Shown one piece after another: positions 6,341 to 12,999 of a stretch of 12,999 nucleotides of DNA; the stretch's first letter is position 1; the number at the start of each line of letters is the position of its first letter. Both the position numbers and the translations under genes were made by a program. Source of the DNA: Ruminococcus sp. UBA4275 (GTDB lineage Bacteria > Bacillota > Clostridia > Oscillospirales > Ruminococcaceae); the NCBI GenBank assembly GCA_002395085.1, contig DGVV01000114.1, positions 1 to 12,999 on the forward strand. The letters are read 5' to 3'. The notes under the pieces were generated by a model. It searched no databases. It was not told the origin of the DNA and saw only the letters and a list, made by a program, of their open reading frames with translations.

Positions 6341-7339
6341 TCAGACGCCGTACTGCGCATCCATGCGCGCGTCTGAGAATTTACTGTAAATATATGCACC
6401 GTCGGCATTCCGGCTGACCGTCAGCCACGCCGACGTTCCGACAACCTCGGTATCCGTCTCGTTTGCGATGGTATACTTCAGCTGCATCCGGATACGGTAA
6501 GTGGGATAGCCGCCGTTCTTTATCAGCCGGATTTCTTTGATCTCCGCGCTTTGCAGCGTACAGGCGGTATAGCGTCTGCCGATTGTCCGCAGACCGGTTG
6601 CGGAGCTTTCCTCCGCACCGAGTGCTGTGACATCCGGCTCTGTATGCGTGACGAACAGCGTAATGAGGAAATCTGCCGCTGCCTTGCCCAGATGCAGCAG
6701 GATGCTGTCCTCCGGCAGTGCTGCCAGGGCTTCCTCATCCGGTGCAAGCAGGAGTCTGTGCAGCCCGACCGGATATTCCGCATAGAAGCTCTGCCGCAGC
6801 ACGCCGCGCTCTGTCAGCAGATAGACAAAACGGTTTTTGCCCTGCGTGACGGTCAGCATACCGTCCTCCAGCTCTGCGGAATCCCATGTCTGCTCCATCC
6901 AGAGCGTACCGTCTGCGTGGTAGATGTGATAGCGTTCCTCGCCGTCCTCCTGCAAAGTCGCGACCCAGACATCCGGCTCACGCTGGTCAAAATTGGAATA
7001 CAGAAACGGCACGATCTGTTCGCCGGTGGTGCGGATCAGACCGAAGCTGTCCACCTTGCCGGTACTGCGGCGCGCGATCAGCACCTTCTGGCTCATGACC
7101 TTGAGGTAATACCATGTCGGCTCGATCAGCGTTCTGCCGTTCGCGGAGCGCGCACCCCAGAGGCCGTTCGGTCCGGGGAACAGGATCGGCGGGGCGGCGG
7201 TCTTCTCCTCCGGTTCCGCCGCAGAGGACTCTGCCGGCACGGGTTCTTCGCTGCCTCTGTAGAGGCTCGCGATGCCCGCACTGAGGCACATCACAGCCGT
7301 CAGCAGCACCAGAATGAACACCTTTAACCGTCGGTTCAT
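6341..7339 (-). CDS. Exported or membrane-anchored WG-repeat-like protein
   Basis: The 332-residue product begins with a basic N-terminus (MNRRLK) and one hydrophobic segment (about 7-26). This is either a signal peptide or a membrane anchor; the Cys at 18 lacks a convincing lipobox. A Pro/Glu/Ala-rich linker (about 30-50) follows, then a beta-rich region containing GLWGARSANGRTLIEPTW, which fits the WG repeat pattern (G-L-W-G-x-x-x-x-x-G-x-x-x-x-P-x-W). The C-terminal part (about 240-332) alternates strand-like segments (YRIRMQLKYTI, SAWLTVSR) and could be a separate domain. The start overlaps the stop of the glycosyltransferase gene as ATGA, so the two are translationally coupled. The product probably acts outside the membrane, perhaps with the glycosyltransferase. 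Its exact role is unknown. Confidence 0.75.
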   Translation of the reverse strand: MNRRLKVFILVLLTAVMCLSAGIASLYRGSEEPVPAESSAAEPEEKTAAPPILFPGPNGLWGARSANGRTLIEPTWYYLKVMSQKVLIARRSTGKVDSFGLIRTTGEQIVPFLYSNFDQREPDVWVATLQEDGEERYHIYHADGTLWMEQTWDSAELEDGMLTVTQGKNRFVYLLTERGVLRQSFYAEYPVGLHRLLLAPDEEALAALPEDSILLHLGKAAADFLITLFVTHTEPDVTALGAEESSATGLRTIGRRYTACTLQSAEIKEIRLIKNGGYPTYRIRMQLKYTIANETDTEVVGTSAWLTVSRNADGAYIYSKFSDARMDAQYGV

Positions 7340-9291
7340 GCTTCGTCGTCGTCGTCAGCGCCGAAATGTGCGCCGCGATAGCGAATCACACCGTCGTCGC
7401 TTTCCTCAGCGGTATACGAGCCTTCCCCGCCGTCTGCATCCGGTTCTTCGGTATCTGCATCGTCATAGAAGGCTGCGCTGCGGTATCTGCGCGGCGCATC
7501 ATCCTGCTCATCTTCGTATTCCGAATCCGGAATGGCACTCTCGGCATCAAGCTTTGCAAACAGTGCCGCGATTTTCTCTTTGATCATCGCAAAGAAGCCG
7601 GGCTTGGGTGCAGGTGCGCCGTCGTAATCCGCATCATCATCATAATATGCAGCATCATCGTCATACGCGGCATCATCGTATTCCGCATCGTCATATTCAT
7701 CGTATGCGTCTTCGTCATAAGTCTCGTCATAGGTTTCTTCGTCATATGCTGCATCGTCGTATGCTTCTTCGTCATAGACTTCGGCTTCCGGCTCAGCAGG
7801 AATCTCCTCCTGCTCCGGTTCCGGCTCTGCGGGCTTCGCTGCATTCTTGCGGATGCGGCTGAAATCCAGTCCCGCAAAGTAATCGCGCTTTTCCTCCTGC
7901 GCTTCCCCGCGGAAGTAACCGTCCAGACCGTCCTCATCGTAGTCTTCTTCGGATGCGGTCTCAGCGGGCTGCTGCGCAGCGTCAATTTCCGCCTCAATAC
8001 CGCGGATGATCTCATCTGCATCATCCTCTGCGGCGGCTTGTTCCTGTTCCGGCTCAGCAAATGTTTCCTCTGCCGGTTCTTCTTCCTCATTGTACACTGC
8101 ATCGTCATACGCTTCCTCAGAATATGCTTCCTCCGCATACTCCTCCTGCGCACAGGCAGCCTCGTCATCCTGTTCCGCGTCCGCAGTTTCTTCCATCGCT
8201 GCAACCTCTGCACGGTGCGCCGCAATGCGCGCAAGCGTCTCTGCGCTGTCATCATCTGCTGCCTGCACACGCTTTGCAGCGGTTTCCGCCTTCTCCGGCA
8301 GACGCTTCGCAGGCTGTTCCGGCGGATCCGGGAACTGATCCATATTCTTCTCGTTCTCGCGCATAATGTAGATCGGGCGGTGCTTGACCTCCAGATAGGT
8401 CTTGCTGAGATACAGTCCCAGAATGCCCGTGCAGAACATCTGAAGTCCGCCGAAGAACACAATCGAACAGATGAGGGTCGGGTAGCCGGAGACCGGTTCT
8501 CCGAACGCCAGCTTCTTGATGATCGTCACGATGAACATGATGAGCGCCAGCACACAGCTCACAATGCCCAGCACCGTCGAAATGGTCAGCGGGAAGGTCG
8601 AGAAGCCGATGATGCCCTCGATCGAATAGCGGAACAATCCCCAGAAGCTCCATGCCGTCGTGCCGGCGGCACGCTCAACATTTTCATATTCCAGATACTT
8701 CACGCGGAAGCCGACCCACGAAAAAATGCCCTTCGAGAAGCGGTTGTATTCGCTCATGGAAAGCACCGCATCGACCATCTGACGGGTCATGAAGCGGAAA
8801 TCCTGTGCGCCGTCCACGATCTCGGTCTGGGAGATCTTGTTCATGATCTTGTAGAACAGCCGCGCAAACCACGACCGCACCTTCGATTCACCTGCACGGC
8901 TGACGCGGCGGGTTGTTGCGCAGTCGTATTCGCCGCTCGCAACCGCTTCGTACATTGTCGGCAGGAACGCGGGCGGATGCTGCAAATCGGCATCCATGAC
9001 CACGCAGTAATCGCCCTTCGCATTCGTCAGACCGGCATAGATGCCCGCCTCCTTGCCGAAATTGCGCGAGAACGAAATAAACCGCACACGGCTGTCCGCT
9101 TTTGCCATATCCCGCAGCAGCTTGAGCGTGCGGTCTTTCGAGCCGTCATCAATAAACACATATTCAAAAAGCAGTTCCGGATGCGCCTCCTGCATCCGTG
9201 CAGAGACCTTCTGAATCTCCGCATAAAACAGCGGGAGAACCTCCTCCTCGTTATAGCAGGGTACAATGACTGAGATCAGTTTTTCTTCCAT
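7336..9291 (-). CDS. GT2 membrane glycosyltransferase (GtrB/DPM1-like) with a long acidic, Tyr-rich tail
   Basis: The first 315 residues form a polyprenyl-phosphate-sugar-synthase-type enzyme: GT-A fold with PCYNEEE (11-17), FIDDGSKDRT (46-55), the metal-binding VMDADLQHP (98-106), SRNFGKEAG, then two membrane segments (about 228-258 and 271-297) as in GtrB/YkcC proteins. Such enzymes move a sugar from a nucleotide donor to undecaprenyl or dolichyl phosphate. Residues 316-651 are unusual: about 335 residues dominated by Glu, Asp, Ala and Tyr, with Tyr-acid repeats at 384-400 and 503-558, then an amphipathic segment (565-583, GFFAMIKEKIAALFAKL) and a final acidic patch. Family members normally end near 310-340. 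The start at 9291 has AGGAGGAGAA upstream. The next gene overlaps the stop by 4 bases. The sugar is unknown. Confidence 0.9.
   Translation of the reverse strand: MEEKLISVIVPCYNEEEVLPLFYAEIQKVSARMQEAHPELLFEYVFIDDGSKDRTLKLLRDMAKADSRVRFISFSRNFGKEAGIYAGLTNAKGDYCVVMDADLQHPPAFLPTMYEAVASGEYDCATTRRVSRAGESKVRSWFARLFYKIMNKISQTEIVDGAQDFRFMTRQMVDAVLSMSEYNRFSKGIFSWVGFRVKYLEYENVERAAGTTAWSFWGLFRYSIEGIIGFSTFPLTISTVLGIVSCVLALIMFIVTIIKKLAFGEPVSGYPTLICSIVFFGGLQMFCTGILGLYLSKTYLEVKHRPIYIMRENEKNMDQFPDPPEQPAKRLPEKAETAAKRVQAADDDSAETLARIAAHRAEVAAMEETADAEQDDEAACAQEEYAEEAYSEEAYDDAVYNEEEEPAEETFAEPEQEQAAAEDDADEIIRGIEAEIDAAQQPAETASEEDYDEDGLDGYFRGEAQEEKRDYFAGLDFSRIRKNAAKPAEPEPEQEEIPAEPEAEVYDEEAYDDAAYDEETYDETYDEDAYDEYDDAEYDDAAYDDDAAYYDDDADYDGAPAPKPGFFAMIKEKIAALFAKLDAESAIPDSEYEDEQDDAPRRYRSAAFYDDADTEEPDADGGEGSYTAEESDDGVIRYRGAHFGADDDDEA
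7618..7785 (-). repeat. Degenerate (D/E)-(D/E)-A-Y coding repeat in the glycosyltransferase tail
   Basis: Imperfect repeats built on Tyr-Asp-(Asp/Glu)-(Asp/Glu)-(Ala/Thr) codons fill this stretch (residues about 503-558). On the plus strand they appear as recurring TCGTCATA, TCGTCGTA and TCATCGTA strings. There is no fixed unit length, so this is a low-complexity coding tract rather than a clean tandem array. It is likely disordered in the protein. Confidence 0.7.
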
Positions 9292-9358
9292 GACTGGCTT
9301 CTCCTCCTGCGGTGCCGCACAGAATGCAGCGCCGACTTCGCATAAAACTACACCTTAC

Positions 9359-9387
9359 ATTATACTCTATATGCGCCAAAAAAGCAA
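9359..9387 (-). promoter_or_regulatory. Predicted promoter of the glycosyltransferase-pur gene run
   Basis: On the minus strand a perfect -10 hexamer TATAAT (9359-9364) lies 17 bases downstream of TTGCTT (9382-9387), a weak -35 matching three of six consensus bases. A start near 9352 would give a leader of about 60 bases before the glycosyltransferase ATG, too short for a large riboswitch. The -35 falls inside the terminator of the GH2 gene. It is the only clear promoter I see upstream of purE, so it may serve all ten genes to the left. Confidence 0.6.
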
Positions 9388-9425
9388 GAGGAACAAGCGG
9401 AAAAATTCGACGCTGTCCCTCTTGC
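9378..9425 (-). terminator. Intrinsic terminator of the GH2 gene
   Basis: Twelve bases after the GH2 stop, GCAAGAGGGACA pairs with TGTTCCTCTTGC (one G-U pair; plus-strand arms 9384-9395 and 9414-9425), followed directly by six T in the minus-strand direction. This is a textbook Rho-independent terminator. It separates the GH2 gene from the glycosyltransferase run, although its T-run lies within the next promoter. Confidence 0.85.
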
Positions 9426-9437
9426 GGTTTTGGTCTA

Positions 9438-12203
9438 TCAGAACAATTCGCGCAGCATCTCTGCGCTGAGGACGGTTTCCGGTGAAAAGTCCGCAGATGC
9501 CGCGTATTCCAGCAGCGCACGGTGCAGACAGTTCATCGCGGGATCTTCCGGCGCTTCATGCAGCCGCACCGTGCAGACCAGCAGGCTGCCGCCGCACACA
9601 TTCGCCTCGAAAATCAGACCCAGACGGTGATTGCGCTCCACATTGTCGATCATCTGCACAATGGGGCGGTACCCCGCGGGGGCGGCATCCAGAACGGCGC
9701 AGTCCGCGTGCGTGACCGGCTCATACCACTGCGGCGTGCTGTAACACTCGCTGAACAGCGCCCGCGCAACCGGATGTGTTTCGTCGATGCACAGACCCAT
9801 CGTGCCGACCGGCACTTCGCGCCCCATCGACTCCGAAATGCTCCGGAACATCGGGTAATTCCAGAAATCCGGACTGTAGAATCCGCGCACGGATTTCCGG
9901 ACAGTATCCGGCAGCAGCAGCACCCGTTCGCCGTTTCGCAAATGCGGCTCTGCCTCCGCAAAGCTGTGCGCCGCGCAGACCGCCGGCTGCGGAAGCGGCT
10001 GCACCGCCGGCAGAATCACAAGCTGCCACGTATTTTTCACGTTTTCCTGCGGGATCTCGAACACCAGCTCCGCCCTGCCGGTCACGCCGCGGAGATCGCA
10101 TCCGCCGCCGCCAAGATCAATCAGCCCCGCGCCCGATTCCGGAATCTCCCCGACTGTCTCAAAGACCGGTCTGCTGCCGCAGTGCAGCGTCACGCGGAAG
10201 GGCTGCGCCTCCAGATGCGCCCTGCTGCTGCGTACTGCATACCGCAGGAAAAACCTTCCGCCCTCTGTCAGCACGAACGAATCAAAAATCGCCAGCGGGA
10301 CAAGATCGCCGCAGAAGCCGCGCCATGTCTCCGGTTCGATGAAGCCCTTGTTTTCCATCAGCGCATTCAGCATCCCGACCAGCGCCGTTCCCTGACCGGG
10401 GAAATCCTGCAAATCCAGAAGCTGAAAGCCCGCCAGATGCGGCGTGCGCATTGCCGCTTCAATCTCCAGCTTGTAGCTGTCACGCGAGAGCAATCCCGAG
10501 CAGCGGAAGAAATCCGCTGCCTGCGCGCCCATGCCCGCCGCTTCCAGCCGCTCGCGGAAAATCCCGAAATTCCGCGCTTCCAGTACGCCCGTATAGCGCG
10601 GAATCTCGCGGAAATCCGGATAGACATTATACTGCCCCACCTCATGCGAGATGACCGGAACCGTCGGGTGCAGAATCTCATTATCCTGCTGCGCCTTCAC
10701 GCGCCTGACGCCCGTGCCGTACTGAATCTCAATCTCGGTTTCTGCCGCATCTGCGCGGTTTTCATCCGCATCCTCCTGCGGCGCGAGATACGCTTCATAA
10801 TCCCATGCCGCCGACGGCGCGTGTGTCTGGTTGCGTCCGATCGGCGCATCGCACACCGCAAAAGATCCGCGGATCAGCCTGCCTTTGCCTGTGCGCACAC
10901 CCGTCCAGAAATCCTCCTGCGGAATCTGCACGGGGATATGCTGGAAATTGTTGCTGCCCTGCGTATACAGTGGCCGCGGATCTGCCGCGCGCAGCGTGTC
11001 GATGATCTCTCCGAGGCGCTCCTTGCTGCCCCAGAGTTCGTTGCCCAGCGAGAACATCACAAAGGATGGGTGATTGCCGAATGCCCTGCAAATGCGCAGT
11101 CCCTCGCGGATCAGATATTCCTGCTCGGCGCGGTTGTATTTTTCGCCGCCCTCCGCGTCGATTGTTCCCCAGAAGGGCAGCTCCGGCTCCATGAAAATAC
11201 CCGCTTCATCTGCCGCCGTGAACGCCGCATCCGGCGGACAGCAGGTGTGGAAGCGCACATGGTTGATGCCCCACTGCTTTAAGATGCGAAAGCGCTCGCG
11301 CCACGGTTCCGGATCGGTCGGGGCAGCGCCCTCCAGCGGAAACACCAGACCGTCGTGCTTGCCGCGCAGCATCAGCGGGATGCCGTTCAGCTCGAAATGA
11401 TCGCGGCAGGCTTTGAAATCGCGCAGGCCAAACTGCACCGATGCGGTCTCGCCCTCCGGCAATGTGACGCGCAGTTCCGTCTCCCAGCTTTTCGGTGCAG
11501 GATGTTCCGTCCAGAGCGGCACGGATTCCGGCAGCGGCAGCGTGACCGTGCATACGCCGTCCGCTTCAGCGGTGAGGAGGCAGGTCTGCGGCGGCGCATC
11601 CGCAAGGCTGACCGCGGCATCCGCAGACTTTGCCCCGTGCAGCACCGCTTTCAGCGTCACCCTGCGGGATGCAGCATCCGGAAAAGCACGCAGCTCCGAC
11701 AAATACACTTTGCTGTGGAATGTGAGCTTCATCTCGCCGGTAATGCCGATCCAGTTGGTCTGGGTATCGGGCGAGGTCATGTGTCCGCCGCGCGTCGGAT
11801 AGTCCGTATTCTTCACGCAGATCACAATTTCCGTCTCCGGCGTCAGCAGACCGGAAACGTCGTATTCATGCGGGGTGCAAAGGCTGTTTTCGCTGCCGAT
11901 CTGCCGCCCGTTGATCCACAGCGCCGTCTGGCGGGTGCGCTCCAGCATCAGAATGCAGACCGGTTTCCGCAGTTCCTCCGGCGGAATCTGCACCGTTTTC
12001 CGCAGCCAGATCTGCCCTGCAAACGGGTATTTTTCCGTGAGATAGCCCGTCTCGCGCGCGGTATTGTAATTGCCGATTGCCTGCTGTGCAGTCGTGCCGG
12101 GCAGCCGCATTTTCAGCGGATAGACAGCGGGCGGGGCATTGTACTGACAGGGGACGGGGTCGGGTGCGAGTTCCCATTCAGCTTGCAGAGAATGTTCGGT
12201 CAT
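9438..12203 (-). CDS. Glycoside hydrolase family 2 (beta-galactosidase/beta-glucuronidase type), cytosolic
   Basis: This 921-residue enzyme has the GH2 layout: an N-terminal jelly-roll sugar-binding domain (about 1-165; FAGQIWLRKTVQIP, ALWINGRQIG, HEYDVSGLL), an immunoglobulin-like domain (about 166-262), the TIM barrel (about 263-620) and further C-terminal beta domains. The likely acid/base is Glu389 in SLGNELWG and the nucleophile Glu521 in SHEVGQYNVYPDF; LRGKHDGL and GINHVRFHTCCPPD are other barrel landmarks. No signal peptide is present, so it acts on sugars already imported. The start at 12203 is preferred over the longer frame to 12248 because AAAGGAG precedes it and the -10 element lies within the longer version. 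It has its own promoter and terminator and stands alone. The exact substrate (galactoside, glucuronide or other) cannot be decided from the sequence. Confidence 0.9.
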   Translation of the reverse strand: MTEHSLQAEWELAPDPVPCQYNAPPAVYPLKMRLPGTTAQQAIGNYNTARETGYLTEKYPFAGQIWLRKTVQIPPEELRKPVCILMLERTRQTALWINGRQIGSENSLCTPHEYDVSGLLTPETEIVICVKNTDYPTRGGHMTSPDTQTNWIGITGEMKLTFHSKVYLSELRAFPDAASRRVTLKAVLHGAKSADAAVSLADAPPQTCLLTAEADGVCTVTLPLPESVPLWTEHPAPKSWETELRVTLPEGETASVQFGLRDFKACRDHFELNGIPLMLRGKHDGLVFPLEGAAPTDPEPWRERFRILKQWGINHVRFHTCCPPDAAFTAADEAGIFMEPELPFWGTIDAEGGEKYNRAEQEYLIREGLRICRAFGNHPSFVMFSLGNELWGSKERLGEIIDTLRAADPRPLYTQGSNNFQHIPVQIPQEDFWTGVRTGKGRLIRGSFAVCDAPIGRNQTHAPSAAWDYEAYLAPQEDADENRADAAETEIEIQYGTGVRRVKAQQDNEILHPTVPVISHEVGQYNVYPDFREIPRYTGVLEARNFGIFRERLEAAGMGAQAADFFRCSGLLSRDSYKLEIEAAMRTPHLAGFQLLDLQDFPGQGTALVGMLNALMENKGFIEPETWRGFCGDLVPLAIFDSFVLTEGGRFFLRYAVRSSRAHLEAQPFRVTLHCGSRPVFETVGEIPESGAGLIDLGGGGCDLRGVTGRAELVFEIPQENVKNTWQLVILPAVQPLPQPAVCAAHSFAEAEPHLRNGERVLLLPDTVRKSVRGFYSPDFWNYPMFRSISESMGREVPVGTMGLCIDETHPVARALFSECYSTPQWYEPVTHADCAVLDAAPAGYRPIVQMIDNVERNHRLGLIFEANVCGGSLLVCTVRLHEAPEDPAMNCLHRALLEYAASADFSPETVLSAEMLRELF

Positions 12204-12236
12204 GGCGTGATCGCTCCTTTGCGGTGAGATATGTCC

Positions 12237-12265
12237 ATTATAGCACATTCCCGTGCGCTCCGCAA
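12237..12265 (-). promoter_or_regulatory. Predicted extended -10 promoter of the GH2 gene
   Basis: On the minus strand TGCTATAAT (-10 hexamer at 12237-12242 with the extended TGn) lies 17 bases after TTGCGG (12260-12265), which matches three of six -35 bases. The start would fall near 12230, about 27 bases before the GH2 ATG at 12203. The bases upstream of the -10 include GCGC half-sites that might be part of an operator, but I see no clean palindrome. Confidence 0.65.
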
Positions 12266-12341
12266 TGCGCGATTGTCATATCTGGTGTCCGAAATCGGTT
12301 TGCCCCGCATATTCACAGGCGCGGGGGCATAGGCTGATCAG

Positions 12342-12358
12342 AGGAGGTGAAGTGCATG
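12342..12358 (+). promoter_or_regulatory. Strong ribosome binding site with two competing starts (GTG in frame, ATG out of frame)
   Basis: AGGAGGTGA (12342-12350) is a perfect nine-base match to the 16S rRNA tail. The in-frame GTG at 12352 is only 4 bases past AGGAGG, closer than ideal. The ATG at 12356 has the better 8-base spacing but is out of frame with the protease and would give a 12-residue peptide ending at 12394. A CCCCC tract (12364-12368) lies between them; one extra C would put the ATG in frame. Confidence 0.55.
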
Positions 12359-12969
12359 GAGATTCCCCCGCATCTTCCGCGCCGCATTTGCTGATCTTCC
12401 GCGTGCGCGGGCTTGAAATCGCCGTGGATTTTACTGCGCCGGCGCTTCTTGCGCTGCTCTCGCTCCTGCTGACGCCGCGTGCGCTGCTCATGACCGTTCT
12501 CGCGTGTATTCTGCACGAATCTGCGCATTTTCTCGCCATGCTGCTGACGCGCTGCAAACCGATCCGCCTGACCGTTTCGGCGGTGGGCTTCCGGCTGACG
12601 CTGCAAAGTTCGGCGCTCTGCCCGCTGCCCGTTTTCTGTGCGGTCATGCTGGCAGGCGCGGGGGCAAATCTGCTTGCGGCGGCGGTCTTCGCGCTGGCGG
12701 GTCTGCCCGATGCCGCCGCTGCCAATCTCGCGCCCGCACTGTTCAATCTCCTGCCCTTTCACAGCACCGACGGCGGCACGCTGCTTTCGGCGGTGCTGGA
12801 GCATTTCTGGCTCATCCGCCGTCCGTCGCTCCCCCGCCGCATGATGCGTCTGCTCAGTGCGGGAACGGCGGCGGCGCTCGGCATCGGGATGATCGCCTGC
12901 GGCATCACAAACCCTTCCCTCTGGGGGATGCTGCTGTTCATGTCCGCCTCGGAGCTGCTCTGCGGATAG
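12352..12969 (+). CDS. M50-family intramembrane metalloprotease (site-2 protease / SpoIVFB-like)
   Basis: The 205-residue product is almost entirely hydrophobic, with about five to six membrane segments. The zinc motif HExxH is HESAH (55-59) within segment CILHESAHFLAMLL, and the second motif NLLPFHSTDGG (132-142) supplies the third ligand, Asp140, as in SpoIVFB and other site-2 proteases. The glycine-rich LAGAGANLLAA (100-110) fits the conserved core helix. There is no PDZ domain and no CBS domain, so it resembles the minimal SpoIVFB type, which in spore formers cleaves pro-sigmaK. That substrate is only a suggestion here, as no SpoIVFA partner lies alongside in the window. It is transcribed away from the GH2 gene. 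The GTG start at 12352 is the best in-frame choice but is uncertain, as the better-spaced ATG is out of frame. Confidence 0.8.
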   Translation: MHGDSPASSAPHLLIFRVRGLEIAVDFTAPALLALLSLLLTPRALLMTVLACILHESAHFLAMLLTRCKPIRLTVSAVGFRLTLQSSALCPLPVFCAVMLAGAGANLLAAAVFALAGLPDAAAANLAPALFNLLPFHSTDGGTLLSAVLEHFWLIRRPSLPRRMMRLLSAGTAAALGIGMIACGITNPSLWGMLLFMSASELLCG

Positions 12970-12970
12970 G

Positions 12971-12999
12971 GGTATCGCTCCGCGATGATCTGTAATGGG
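12971..12999 (+). repeat. Short palindromic repeat, right copy
   Basis: This begins one base after the protease stop codon and matches the reverse complement of positions 5-33 (GGTATCGCT-n-CGCGATGAT, then TAATGGG after a small indel). The ATCGC-n3-GCGAT core can form a small hairpin. It may extend past the window edge. Its position directly behind a gene would suit a transcript-end element, but no T-run is seen here. Confidence 0.45.

Noticed and set aside
7366..9273. Plus-strand open frame of 635 codons opposite the glycosyltransferase
   Set aside because: Its Ile/Val/Arg/Cys-rich text is the complement of the acidic tail and GT core codons; no ribosome site or domain.
9251..9343. Possible upstream peptide in the glycosyltransferase leader, starting at 9343
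   Set aside because: No ribosome site; it overlaps the glycosyltransferase start out of frame and has no attenuator-like codon run.
9292..9352. Purine riboswitch in the operon leader
   Set aside because: The leader is about 60 bases and shows no purine aptamer core or three-way junction.
9522..11282. Long plus-strand open frame (586 codons) opposite the GH2 gene
   Set aside because: It is antisense to a clear GH2 enzyme and is Arg/His/Gln-rich with no recognisable domain; open frames opposite GC-rich genes are common.
12273..12313. Plus-strand promoter for the protease (TTGTCA at 12273-12278, CATATT at 12308-12313)
   Set aside because: The spacing is about 29 bases, which fits neither SigA nor the sporulation sigma factors as I know them.

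Overview
The window looks like chromosomal DNA from a GC-rich, gut-type Firmicute, most likely Clostridia of the Oscillospiraceae/Ruminococcus kind. The basis is protein style (SigA-type promoters, strong AGGAGG ribosome sites, a PurF variant beginning Met-Gly-Gly, DUF6440-like proteins, a cytosolic GH2 enzyme); no rRNA or marker gene fixes the species. No tRNA, IS element, CRISPR array or phage gene was seen.

Layout. All but one gene lie on the minus strand, so transcription mostly runs right to left. At the right edge a lone plus-strand gene (12352-12969) encodes an M50 (site-2 protease/SpoIVFB-like) membrane metalloprotease. Divergent from it, 9438-12203 encodes a 921-residue GH2 glycosidase with its own extended -10 promoter (12237-12265) and an intrinsic terminator (9378-9425). 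A second promoter (-10 at 9359-9364) sits in the tail of that terminator and appears to drive one long run of ten genes: a membrane GT2 glycosyltransferase with a very large acidic, tyrosine-rich tail; an exported WG-repeat-like protein coupled to it by ATGA; purE; a small DUF6440-like protein; a protein with three zinc-ribbon-like modules and a similar C-terminal domain; purC; a purF-like gene; a metallo-beta-lactamase-fold hydrolase with a C-terminal membrane segment; purM; and an unrecognised 129-residue protein.

How the genes fit together. PurF (step 1), PurM (AIR synthesis), PurE (N5-CAIR mutase) and PurC (SAICAR synthetase) belong to de novo purine synthesis. PurE is the class that needs PurK, and neither purK nor the other pur genes lie in the window. 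The non-purine genes inserted in the run (zinc ribbons, DUF6440, MBL hydrolase, 129-residue protein) have no obvious purine role; the glycosyltransferase and WG-like protein suggest an envelope function sharing the transcript.

Most noteworthy points: the PurF-like protein has lost all four glutaminase catalytic residues checked (Cys1, Arg73, Asn101, Asp127 of E. coli PurF) but keeps its PRPP motif and four cysteines that align with the iron-sulfur ligands of Bacillus PurF; the purC-purF gap holds competing inverted repeats; the glycosyltransferase carries a tail of about 335 residues; and a short palindromic repeat occurs in inverted orientation at the two window ends. Nothing here proves a wholly new system.
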